A DNA stretch of 64,000 nt from Isoetes taiwanensis (Eukaryota; Streptophyta; Lycopodiopsida; Isoetales; Isoetaceae), in assembly GCA_021234155.1 (NCBI GenBank), contig JAJEKV010000017.1, positions 3,456,024 through 3,520,023 on the forward strand, written 5' to 3'. The notes beneath the pieces are model-generated. The model saw only the letters and a list, made by a program, of their open reading frames with translations, was not told where the DNA came from and ran no database searches. How positions within the stretch are numbered: position 1 is the first letter of the stretch; each line of letters starts with the position of its first letter. Shown in pieces: positions 42,670 through 52,845 of this stretch. A program made the translations under genes and the position numbers.

Positions 42670-42738
42670 TTCTGTTTAATTATAGAATGCTTTTTAAATA
42701 GAAGACTGTTTAATTATAGAATGCTTTTTAAATAGAAG
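42670..42738. repeat. 34-bp tandem duplication in the SET-gene intron
   Basis: Two adjacent copies of CTGTTTAATTATAGAATGC..., period 34, identical as read. Confidence 0.9.
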
Positions 42739-42824
42739 ACTATGTATTTAACTAAAATACAGCTATTTACCCCAACATGCTAGATAATAAAATAAACCTG
42801 TAACAAATCAAATTATTTACTAAC

Positions 42825-42970
42825 CTGTCCATCTAGTGCTGCTGGATTGTAGGGCACGCCAAAATGCCTATAAAAGCTTTTAGGAGCGCCCCAATAAGTA
42901 CCATTTGACTGCAAATGCTGCTCAATCACCATAGCCAACCGGTTGTGCTGCCCCACACATGACTGACACC
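42825..42970 (-). pseudogene. Upstream exon of the SET-domain gene
   Basis: On the reverse strand EFEPCWCQSCVGQHNRLAMV and IEQHLQSNGTYWGAPKSFYR, then HFGVPYNPAALDGQ, run to a CAG/GTTAGT donor at 42825/42824. The phase fits a continuation toward the SET exon. Cys spacing (CWCQSC) suggests a small zinc-binding or linker region. The 5' limit is uncertain: a stop lies in frame near 42980 while another frame (RHVEDTMLVSLN) stays open. Confidence 0.5.
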
Positions 42971-43195
42971 AACAAGGTTCAAACTCACCAGCATGGTGTC
43001 CTCAACGTGTCTCGGCTGCGCTGGCGGAGAGCAAACCTGCATCTATCAACTCTTTTATCGTCCTCCTCCTAGTACTAGGAGGCAGATTGTTAAAAAGGTT
43101 GGGATCCATACCAAGCACCCAACAGAGCGCCTAGGAGAAGAGGAGCATAAGAAGGGAGCTGAAATAAACAGATTTAAAACTAAAATAAACGGCTA

Positions 43196-43511
43196 CATTA
43201 TTTGTCACGCGTGACAAAAGTTTGTCACGCGTGAGAAAAGCTATTAAGGTTTGTCACGCATGACAAATATTTGTCATGCGTGATAAAACTTTGTCACGCG
43301 TGACAAAAGCTATTAAGTTTTGTCACGCATGACAAATATTTGTCACGCATAATAAATTTTAGTCTTTTGTCACGGTTTTTTAGTTTGAATTTTTGTCACG
43401 AGTCGCAAAAAAGGGTTTTCCTTTGTCATGAGTGGCAAAATTAAAATACGTGACAAACTTTATTGGCGTGACAAATTTGCCCGTGACAAAAGACCCTTGT
43501 GCCTTGTAGTG
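43196..43511 (+). mobile_element. CACTA (En/Spm) transposon terminus with subterminal palindrome array
   Basis: The sequence ends GTCTTTTGTCACGG-type DNA read inward from CACTACAAGG on the reverse strand (plus strand CCTTGTAGTG, ending 43511). This is a CACTA terminal inverted repeat; the element lies to the left and the next three bases are TGT. The subterminal region has seven near-copies of TTTGTCACGCGTGACAAA (43201, 43221, 43250, 43270, 43290, 43319, 43339) plus weaker ones to 43480. Such motifs bind the TNPA-type protein in En/Spm. The left terminus was not found. Confidence 0.82.
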
Positions 43512-43514
43512 TGT

Positions 43515-44060
43515 GCATGATTTGTCTATTAGTATTTGGGAGATTTGGTCCCCTACCTAGTGGTAGGATAAGCTCTAACTAATCTAGAGTCTAGTCTAAA
43601 GACCCAGATTTATTTATTTGAAATTGTAAGCAAATGGAAAGAATTTGAAAGAAGGTATGAGCATAAATTTTATTGCTTCCTTTAAAATCCTTCCTTTTCA
43701 TCAAATACACTGTAACTTACAATACGAAGTGTCAAAGTGTGATTGGAACCATGGCGGGAAGGGCTTTAAATGAGTCTCATACCGCCCAATTTTAAGTGAC
43801 CTTCAAAGATGTTAAAAATATTCCTTTGGAATACCGAGAATCTTGGGAAGCTTAAAAGGACTCTCATGGAATTCAAAGCAAATGGGAATCTTGAGGAGAA
43901 TCTCAAGGAATGTTGAGATTGAGGAAGTTTCCAAATCGTAGAGATACTTATTGCTTAATATACCCAGCCATCAAAATGAAAAAAATCGAATAAAATAATA
44001 GGAAAAAATAAAAGGGCAACAGAAGATATAGGTTTGTAGTTAAAAGGTGGGTAGAGATAT
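43515..44060. other. AT-rich flank of the CACTA terminus
   Basis: No coding frame, no clear repeat. Confidence 0.4.
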
Positions 44061-44064
44061 AGCG

Positions 44065-47000
44065 AACCTAGCTAGCTAATGATATGGAATGGATTTTTAT
44101 TCTAGAATCATTTCATTTCAATGGTGGGGAACAATTAAGATATAAGATAGTTAATAATATTATGGTTTAGAAAAATGCAAGTAGTCAAATTGAAATGCGG
44201 CTAACTACGTTCATTACAGAGCTAAAATTTCGTACAAACTGAAGAGTTGGAAAACTATATAAATGGGGAGTGAGTTGATACGAGAAATTAAAGGAATCAA
44301 GAAAGGAGATGGAGCTAGAAGAAGGATTCATTTGCACATTGAGCTTGCAAGTTGTAGTACATCACGAGCCTTTGGTGCATTGAGTTCACGAGTTGTTCTT
44401 ATGAATGATTCACGGTTTGCAATTTGGTGATTGTTTGCATAGTTAAGATCTTGTTGGTTTTACACCTTGGAATAAATGTTTTGAGATAATGATCTGTAGT
44501 AGATATAGATCGAAACTAAAGGCAGTTTATGGAGTCGCTATAAACTTACGGTTTCTGCTTCAAACTGTCCAGGTTTTGGTTCTATACAGCGTATTATTAA
44601 GCTTTAATGTTGTTAGATAAACACTCGTATGGGTGATTTCGAAGGATTTAAGGTATGAGCCAGTGTATGGATTCTTGTTCGATTCTTACAGGTTTAGGCT
44701 TCTTTCCCTGATTGCTAGTATGGAGTCTATCTTGTTAGCTAAGCTTGGAATATATTTAGTATTTGTAGGCTTTGTCTCTCTTGCGTACCTCTTTGATAGT
44801 TTGGAACCAATCACGGAATTTTGTAGCTTCTTATCCTCAACTGTTCTATTGCTCAGTGGGTTCATAGCCGGATCTACTTGATGAAGCTTTGGAATCTGAA
44901 GCTATCCACACGAATTAGACCTTCAAACCCACGTGAAATGAATTAAGCTTCATATTATTCGAGATTCTTGCATGATTGCTGGAAATTAGCAAATTAGATC
45001 ACGGTATTGTCTTGTTGATTACGTGATTAGGCGAGAGTAAAGTTTCCTCATTAAATAATAAGTGGTTTATTAGCATATTGGTTAGGGACTTGGGCTTGGT
45101 CTTGCATGATCGGGGCCGAGTTCAATCCTAGTTTACGACCATATTTCCTTGTTTCTTTGCGTTTTAAATGTGAAGACCTGCAGCACATCTTATAGAGTCC
45201 AAAGGTTGAGATGTTATTCCTTTGAATTTTTACACTTTAATAGTTTCTCTTTCTTTCAAACTAGATCATTGGTTATTTCTCTCCTTAGTTATGCATGTTT
45301 TAGTAAAGATTTGCCCATTGTTACATGTATAGTTGGGGAAGTTAAACTTTGGTTCTTGCTTCTCGAGAGACTTTTAGATCTTGTGGGAAAAATACTAAAA
45401 GATTTATATTTTTGATCCTGAGAGAGTCATTGAAATTTCTTGACAAGAGGAAGGAGTGCGAGAGCATGAGTGTGTTGGCCAATCTTTGATATTCTAAAAA
45501 ACATGATTTTTAATGATGATTGAAAATTATTGAGGGTGTCGTGCTAGAGTAGCAAATTCCTCACATTATTGTTGTATTTTTGATGAAAAATATGTTGATG
45601 AAAAACAATGTGAATGATAATATGTAATACAAAACAATAATGGTGAATTTGCTGCTCTAACTACCGATATATCGACTTCAATCATCATAAATCATGTTTT
45701 CGAATATCGTATTTATTGTAGCCTATCACTGTCGAAAATTCAATAAACACTAATCTAAATCTCTCAGCAAATGTGAAGCTCCACGGAGACTTACTATTTA
45801 TTCTTCTATTTGAACTATTGAAGTCGATTCAAAATCTAGTTAATAGTATACCCTAACCTTAAATATAGTGGTTCTTTATCATTTAGCGAGGAATTTGGAA
45901 CTTCTGATTTAAGATTTGGATCTTCCAACACAAAATAGGCTGCTTTAAAATCACGGCAAAGGCGGCAAATTATCTTTAGAAAGAGATTCATGAGTTTTTG
46001 ACAATCCTATTCAAGAAAAAATTTGAAATAGACAACTAAAACCTTCTTCTTTTATTCATGTAATCCTACGGTACATCGCGTATCCTTCTAAAGGCCCACG
46101 GCTGTTGTCTTTTCTTTCCTAAAAGAGACTGACTATGGGCCATTTCTTTACATTCAAGAAACATACAAGTTAGACTTACGTCTAGAGTGAGTACATATGC
46201 CTTGTAAGAATCTCATCACACTTCATAAAATGCTTGGTAGAGGCGTTTATTAGTTAGAACATCATCAATCTACTATCGCGGGATGATCGGAGTCCTGCTT
46301 CTCGATACTTCCATACAAAGCGTGAGGAGCCTCGTTAATCCCTTAAGGCTCCACTTAAAAGCGAGTCAATGGCGCAATTCACACTCTCTCATCTTAGGGT
46401 ATGCGAGGGGTAGTTAGGATAATATCAAATCGATAAGTCAATATTTAAGTATGCATCAATATGTTCTATATGTGTTTGCATCATGCAAAATACCTAGCAT
46501 CCTTCAATCAAGAAGCGAAACCAAGGTTCAATCTCCTATCTTCTAATATGAACCCAACAATGTGCATCAGCCTTCAATCAAAGGCAAAACAAGGTTCAAT
46601 CTTCCCTAACCATAAGGTGTGAAAATGTGCAACTCTTTACTAAACATGCATAACTATGAGGGAAATAACCAATGATCTGGATTTGAAAGAGAAGATATTA
46701 AAGTGTGTGTGAAGTCAAAGGAATGACAATGGGAACATGGGGCTTATAGACAAGCTGAGGATTCACATTTAAGTAGAAAGAGTAGAAGGAAAAATATATG
46801 GCCAAAACCATGGATTGAACTTAGGTCTTGGCCATGCAAGACCAGGACCCTTTAATATGCTAACAAACCACTTGTGCCAATAAGGAAACTTACATCTTTA
46901 TTTTTCTATTTAACTGCGCCAATACAACAATAACATGGGAATTTGCTACTCTAGCGATTGTAACTGACAATTTGAAGGCGGACCATTTCTGAGGAGGTTG

Positions 47001-47893
47001 AATTTAGTCGAGGATATTTGTGATTCGAGGCTTCATCGGGTATGAGCCATCATGTGAACCCACTAAGAAATAGGAAACGGTGAATGATAAAGAAATTTGA
47101 GAGATAGGAATGGTTCCAAACTATCAATGATGGCATGCAAAGAGACAAAACCTACGATCCACGAATATATATTCTAAAGCTTAATAACAAGATAGGACTA
47201 ACACAAGCTGTGTCGAGGAAAGAAAGGAAGCTATCAGAACCGAACAAGAAATCCATACTATGTTGTCTTTCTTTAAGCCCTTCAGTGTGGAAATCACGGC
47301 TGATGATTGCCTAGCAGCGATGCACTTGACACAAAGCGGGGAACAAAAGCGAATATAGAGTTTGGGCGGGATCTAGAAGTTTATAAGCGGACCATAGCCA
47401 GGAACATCCATTAGCGAATTAAACCCAACAACAAGACTTAACTATGGAAACAATCACCAAATTGCAAGCCGTAATCATTCATAAGAACAAATCACTCATG
47501 AACTCAATGCCTGAAAAGGCTGCGTGTACTCACAACTTATATGACTCAATCTGCCAGTGAATTCTTCCTTAGCTTCCTCTCCTTTTGCTTTTGTATTGAA
47601 TTACGTAAGGCTAGATTTAAGTGTAAAATTAGACGATAAAATACGCTTCCTTCCTTTCTTGTTTTCGCTTAATTTATCAATTAACTCCCCATTTATATAG
47701 TTTTCCAACTTCAATTTGCATGAAGTTTGAGTTTGCACATAAAGAAAACGTAGCTTGCATGCATTCCCATTTGTCTACTTGAATTTTCTAAACCATAATA
47801 TTAAATATCTTTATATTTTAATTATCTACTATTGAAATGGAAATGATTCTAAATTAAACTCCATTCCCTATCGTTAGCTAGCAAGGTTAAGAT
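44065..47893. repeat. Large imperfect inverted duplication
   Basis: The left arm (44065-45580) matches the reverse complement of the right arm (about 46560-47893 plus 45625-45708) in collinear order. Landmarks: CTAGCTAATGATA / CTAGCTAACGATA, GTTGGAAAACTATATAAATG, GCAATTTGGTGATTGTTT, GATAGTTTGGAACCA, GATCATTGGTTATTTC. The centre lies near 45600 and the right arm has about 755 extra bp (roughly 45800-46560). Identity appears near 80 percent. A tRNA-like head (CTTGGTCTTGCATGA...GAGTTCAATCC) occurs in both arms. No protein is recognised; the frames 44633-44881 and 45149-45415 are not conserved between arms. Confidence 0.8.
45488..45708. repeat. Central palindrome of the inverted duplication
   Basis: Arms 45488-45580 and 45625-45708 (GATATTC..AACATGATTT...GATGATTGAA...GCAAATTC...ATTATTGTT and its reverse complement) around a 44-bp AT-rich loop. 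Confidence 0.75.
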
Positions 47894-47960
47894 TTACATT
47901 AGGATATCATATTGATATCACGCATAAAAGAAAATATGCGTTTATCTTGCATTTTTGGTA

Positions 47961-47991
47961 AGGTCAACCATGCCTCCGGCATGGTTGACCT
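47961..47991. other. Perfect 14-bp stem, 3-base loop hairpin
   Basis: AGGTCAACCATGCC / GGCATGGTTGACCT around TCC, in AT-rich DNA 70 bp beyond the right edge of the inverted duplication. Purpose unknown. Confidence 0.85.
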
Positions 47992-47999
47992 GTAATCTG

Positions 48000-50900
48000 A
48001 AATTGCCATGCATTCTTGTTATGTGGCATAGGATGGTGCACTTTGTGCATAGTAAATCTCCACCAAAATCATTGGGATCTTAAGGTAAATTAGCGAGAAT
48101 GGAAGGTTAGTCATGTGGAATCATTTATTAAACCATCTAGAGTGCAATGCTAGAATGTCGGGGCAAAGAATGGGCACTGGCTTTTCCGCGAGGAAGAAAC
48201 TTTGCCACATGAATTATTCGTGATTGGCTTATGCAACAAAATTTTGCCTAAGTACATGTTTATGTAAATAATGGCGTTTGGCATGTTAAACCTTTAGTTA
48301 CATTCATGGGAAGTTGTACCAATTTCAAAGTTGGGCAAACCCATTTTGGTGGTTGTTACTTTTCAACCAACGAGGACATATTAACCACATTCATATATTG
48401 TTTCATAACTTGCCTAATGCCCACACCAATCAACACAACATGTACCTTAGGGATTTCATCATCATATACGTAACATGCATAAGTAACATTACATTGGTAA
48501 AAGCAAATGTATGTGAACCATTGGAGCTCCTGATTTTGACAAAAGAATATGTAACATAGTTTCGGATTTGAAGCTTAAGCAGCACTTTGAAAATGCTTTT
48601 AATACAGTTGTCATTCGTTGATGACTTTGGTGGTCATGAGTACAGCAGTTCACGGATGTTAGTGAAGCTCGTCCAAACACAATGTTAGACACACACTATC
48701 GACGTGTTACCCATTTACTATTCTAATATTCTGTTTTGTAGAATGTAGACCACAACAGTAAAATAGACAGAAGATGGTAAGTTGTTATTCTCTATACTTA
48801 GCCAAGTGATTGACCACCTTATATACAAACGAAGTTATGGTCTATTTCACTTTGGAGACAACTTCACAGCATTAATTAGAATGAGACTATGTAGCCAATA
48901 AAATACAGAAAAAATGAAGGAGGAGAAAACACAGAAATGATGGAAATGCTAAGAGATCTCTTGATACTTCGGGTACTTAGGAGGGGATCGAGGAGGCAAG
49001 GGCAGAAGAAGAAGAGCGATACTTAAGTCGCTCGGGAGACCAGTAGATGGAAGGAGGTGGGCGGTTGTGGCCCGTGGTGCTAGCATTGAGCATATGTAAA
49101 GGCAGAAGCTAAGGGGCGTTGAAAAACATAGTAATGTATTACCACAGATTCAAAGTGCTGTATTGCTTAGCAGGGCCATATGGATACCAGCAACATTGGA
49201 TTTGGAAGTGTGTTTGTAATTGACAACTACTTGACGCTTGGCGCCTGAGCAAAATTCCAACACTATAGGCAATCGTGAAGGGGCTGGTTATCTTAACAAC
49301 TGGAAATGCCACTACTACATCTCCCAACCTTAGCATCTTTGATGCAGTGCTGCACGTGGCAGCAGCATCCACTTTGAGCGCCCCTACAACACCTCTGAAC
49401 TTAATATTTATGGTGGCACTGAAATTTTGCCTTGCCCACGCTTCTTTCTACCTGTCAATCCTGGGTTTTGTACCCTAGAGCTATCAACTGTACTTTCCTT
49501 GCTTGATCCTCCTCATTTTGGTTCCTACATAGACAATAAGTTCCTGGATGTATCAGTGCTCCTACATCTAATAAATAGGCTCATTAATATAGCATAAATG
49601 CAAGATTTACATGCATAGATTAAATTTGTTGATTATTCATCTGGGCAACTCAGAATCTGCAGCCCCAAAGCAAGTTGGATAAAGAGTAGAAGTTATACAC
49701 CAACTCAACTTTTACCGCGTTGAAGACTCCATTCTTTCTATCCAGGCTAGCTAAGAAACTTATATAAAATATGAGGAAGCTAAAAATGGTTGTAGAAATC
49801 CAATACCTCCTATTTGTCAAATATAACATGTGCACCTAAAGATAAGTTACCAATATAGTACATCCAAAGATAAATGCAACAACGTCAAGTTTGTAGTCAA
49901 TGAGTATGCAGTTTATGCAAGTTTAAAACCAGATTAACCATACCATGGTTACAGGAATCATTGAATGATAACCAAGCTACCTTGCTTATTGTAAGCATCT
50001 GCGTTTTCATCCTTCTGCGCTCACACAAAGCGCCTGATTTGCCATAAACCCGAGAAGAAAATTTAGAAACCCTAGGCCTACTGCCAAAATAATATTGCCT
50101 TGTATGCTGGCATGTACAGCTCCATAATTATATTATATTCAAATCACCAAATTGACGAGTACTGTACGTGCAGCTAACTCTGGCTGTTTATGGAAAACCA
50201 AGATCAATTGATGATTGGTATGTGGAGTATAACACAGAGTTTGAATAAAGCAAGAAGATGGAGGTGAGGGATACCTACGACTAGCATATAATAAATGAGC
50301 CAGGGGCTGTATTAAAAGTGAGTACTGCATTATCCTGGCTTCAAATTTAGCATCTGCAAATGGAATACAAGCAACATTGGTTGGAAGTGTGTTGAAAATG
50401 CGGTGAAAACTACTTAACTTTCTCTGAGAAGCTGGTGGAAATTAGAGCTCGGTAAGGCAATCTCAGAAGACGGCCTGGGTAGTCCTTGCTTAACTGGTAT
50501 TGGTAGCCCTCATCATCTTTTGATGCAGTGCATCATTCTGGCAGCATCACCCTTTAGCAGATGGGGCAGCAAAGAGAATAAATTGGTGGCTGCATCTGGA
50601 AGCCTGCACTGCTACGGTTATACAACAATATCAATGCTGCGGCTGCCTTAAAATTCAATTACGGTTGCAAAATTTCAAAGCAATATACCTGTTATGAGAG
50701 GATAATGTGAACTGCTGATCTCCATGCCTTTAAGATGGTCATGTGTTTCAATCTTTCAAGACTTGATGAGTCTTACATTTACATTTTTCTGCACTATGAG
50801 AATATAAAGAATATGAATACTTTCCATTGCAAGAAAAGAATATGTTGATACATCAAGGGGCATATGTCAAACCAACCTTGGACAAGTCTTTTGTTACAAG

Positions 50901-51480
50901 GAATTGGTAACTTGCGTTTTGCCTACAGAGTGCAGCGGCTTCCATTTTCATTGCCCTTTCATTTCATCAGCAATTTTAGCAAGCAATTTAGCATGGCTTC
51001 ATTGCTGCAACCATCCACCTGCCAATACCCTTGTGTGTGGGCTTTTCCTTTCTTCATCCAGCAATTAACAAGCAATTGCACGTGGCGCAATGCTTGCAGT
51101 GATCACCCAATCCTTGGAATTTGATGAGTTTAGAAGGAAGCATGCACATGTACCATCTTCATAGCGGCCTCTTCGCTGAGTTTAGTTTTACAGGCTGCTG
51201 CCTGTTCATGCATCATGTCCGTGGTATCTTAATCTTTGTTCTCCTTGCTTATCCTCCTCCTTTTCGCTGGCTGAGTATTTGGCGATCCAGGGTGTGATAA
51301 TATTTGCTGCAAACTTATTCTTTCCTGGGGATCCGAGTAACATGCGCCAAAACAAGATTCCTTGCTTCTTCTGATACCATTCCAGCGGGCCATTCTAACT
51401 CTGATACAGCCAAATCACACCGCCATTAAAGCAGTTTCTCAATCTCACCAGTCTCTAAGTTTGGGAAGTGATTGAAGCGG
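48000..51480. other. Gene-poor stretch with two diverged related segments
   Basis: 49180-49380 and 50370-50560 share collinear words (CAACATTGG-TTGGAAGTGTGTT, ATCTTT-GATGCAGTGC, GGCAGCA), so one is an old duplicate of the other. A reverse-strand frame at 49139-49372 (STASKMLRLGDVVVAFPVVK) is not kept in the second copy. No gene is supported. Confidence 0.4.
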
Positions 51481-52060
51481 TAAAGTGACTGATATAATAT
51501 CAAACCCAAACCCCATATACCTCTATCTCTGTGGAATAATATCCTTCAGAACCTCAGGAGCAAAGTAGCCATCGGTTCCAACTTGGGATGTAAAGTGGGA
51601 GGAGGAGAACATATAAACAAATAGAGATGCCAAAGATCCGAAACCCTAACATCGTAAGGTTTTGCTGTTGAGACCACAAGAATGTTATCTGGCTTCAGGT
51701 CCCGGTGGATAATACGACAGATCCTTGTATAGCTAGTGAAGGTTTCGAATAAAGAGGGCCGCTTCCTTCTCATAACTTGCCTCTGTTCATAAAGTGGAGT
51801 CAACCAAACTACATTCACATAATTCCATGATCAGATGCGGTAACCATCATCTATGATCACTTCGAGTAAGAGTATTATGCCAGGGCTGCTGGCCGTTTTC
51901 TATATAATCTCATCTCTCTGCGAGCTTTTGTGTATTCCGGCCTTCTCAATTGAGATGGTTTTGCAAGTAAACTGTTTCTTACCCCTTTACTCCTGCAAAG
52001 GAAAACCATAGCTTGGGCGCCGCTGCCTAATATCTCCTTCACCCAGATCATGGCGCTCAA
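51480..52060 (-). pseudogene. Protein kinase, degraded catalytic domain
   Basis: Reverse strand. The N-lobe glycine loop is seen in WVKEILGSGAQAMVFLCRSK (52060-51875 frame). The catalytic loop IIHRDLKPDNILV and VRVSDL (DFG altered to DLW) lie near 51640-51720. The activation-segment end GTDGYFAPEVL is at about 51550-51582, followed by a Y-GFGF block like the DVWSFG region. The blocks lie in three frames, the DFG glycine is lost, and the alpha-C region is not visible. The order is correct for one kinase gene that has decayed. It resembles plant TKL or receptor-like kinases. Confidence 0.7.
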
Positions 52061-52150
52061 AAGATTGGGATATGAAGCCGAATAAAGTGTAATTGAGAAC
52101 GCCTTCTTTCTGCCTCTTGCATCTCTGACTCCATTTCTTCGCGACTCTGT

Positions 52151-52153
<3 letters not shown>

Positions 52154-52179
<26 letters not shown>
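52154..52179. repeat. (CT)13 microsatellite
   Basis: Thirteen uninterrupted CT units immediately upstream of the kinase remnant on its own strand (GA on the reverse strand). GA/CT tracts are common in plant 5' untranslated regions. Confidence 0.95.
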
Positions 52180-52182
<3 letters not shown>

Positions 52183-52845
52183 AAATGAAGCGTGACCAAA
52201 TTTATACCTTTCGTAAGTTGTTGACGTTTCTGTCCGTTGGATGTTGGCACGATCCCAAAGCAAACAACGCGAGCCGTTGATGCACAAACACAATCTCAAA
52301 CGCTAAAGATGCCAACTCAACATCCTCTGCCCATTAGATTTACAAGGATATCTTGTTGGGACTTTGTGGGTGTATCTAAATAGTATCGAGGAGGAAGAAG
52401 GCTAAAATAGCGTAATAAGCTTGGTAGAGTCAAATTTAGCCTAGATTATATCCACAATCAACATGGTGAGAATTAACATTTTATTAAGCTATCCTCATTA
52501 TGAGCACCAGAGTTCCTCTACTCTGCGGGGAAACCTAGCGAACAACTTTCTTGGAGCAATCATGTCAAACATTGCTATAGATGTTTCTATTTCTTGGAAT
52601 ACAGCTTTCGAGAAAGAAGCCTTACCCCTTCTTGAATCAAACAGCAAACTGGGGGCTCATGAAAGTAGCATAGTGAACTGACAATTTCTATTTGAAATGT
52701 CATGTATCATAATACGAACCAAGTGTTCCATAAGTCCCTTAGGCTGGGCAACATTGCACCCTTAGAATCAAAGGCTGACCCGGAGTCAAAGCCCTATGTT
52801 GCTCACAGGTGAATTATAGATACATAAAGCTGGTTTTTCTTGTTT

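Noticed and set aside
43201-43356. Regularly spaced palindromes resembling a CRISPR array
   Set aside because: Spacers are 2-11 bases of AT-rich DNA and the array sits inside a CACTA terminus in a plant genome.
47961-47991. Third Helitron 3' end
   Set aside because: A hairpin is present, but no CTRR followed by T occurs at the right distance on either strand.
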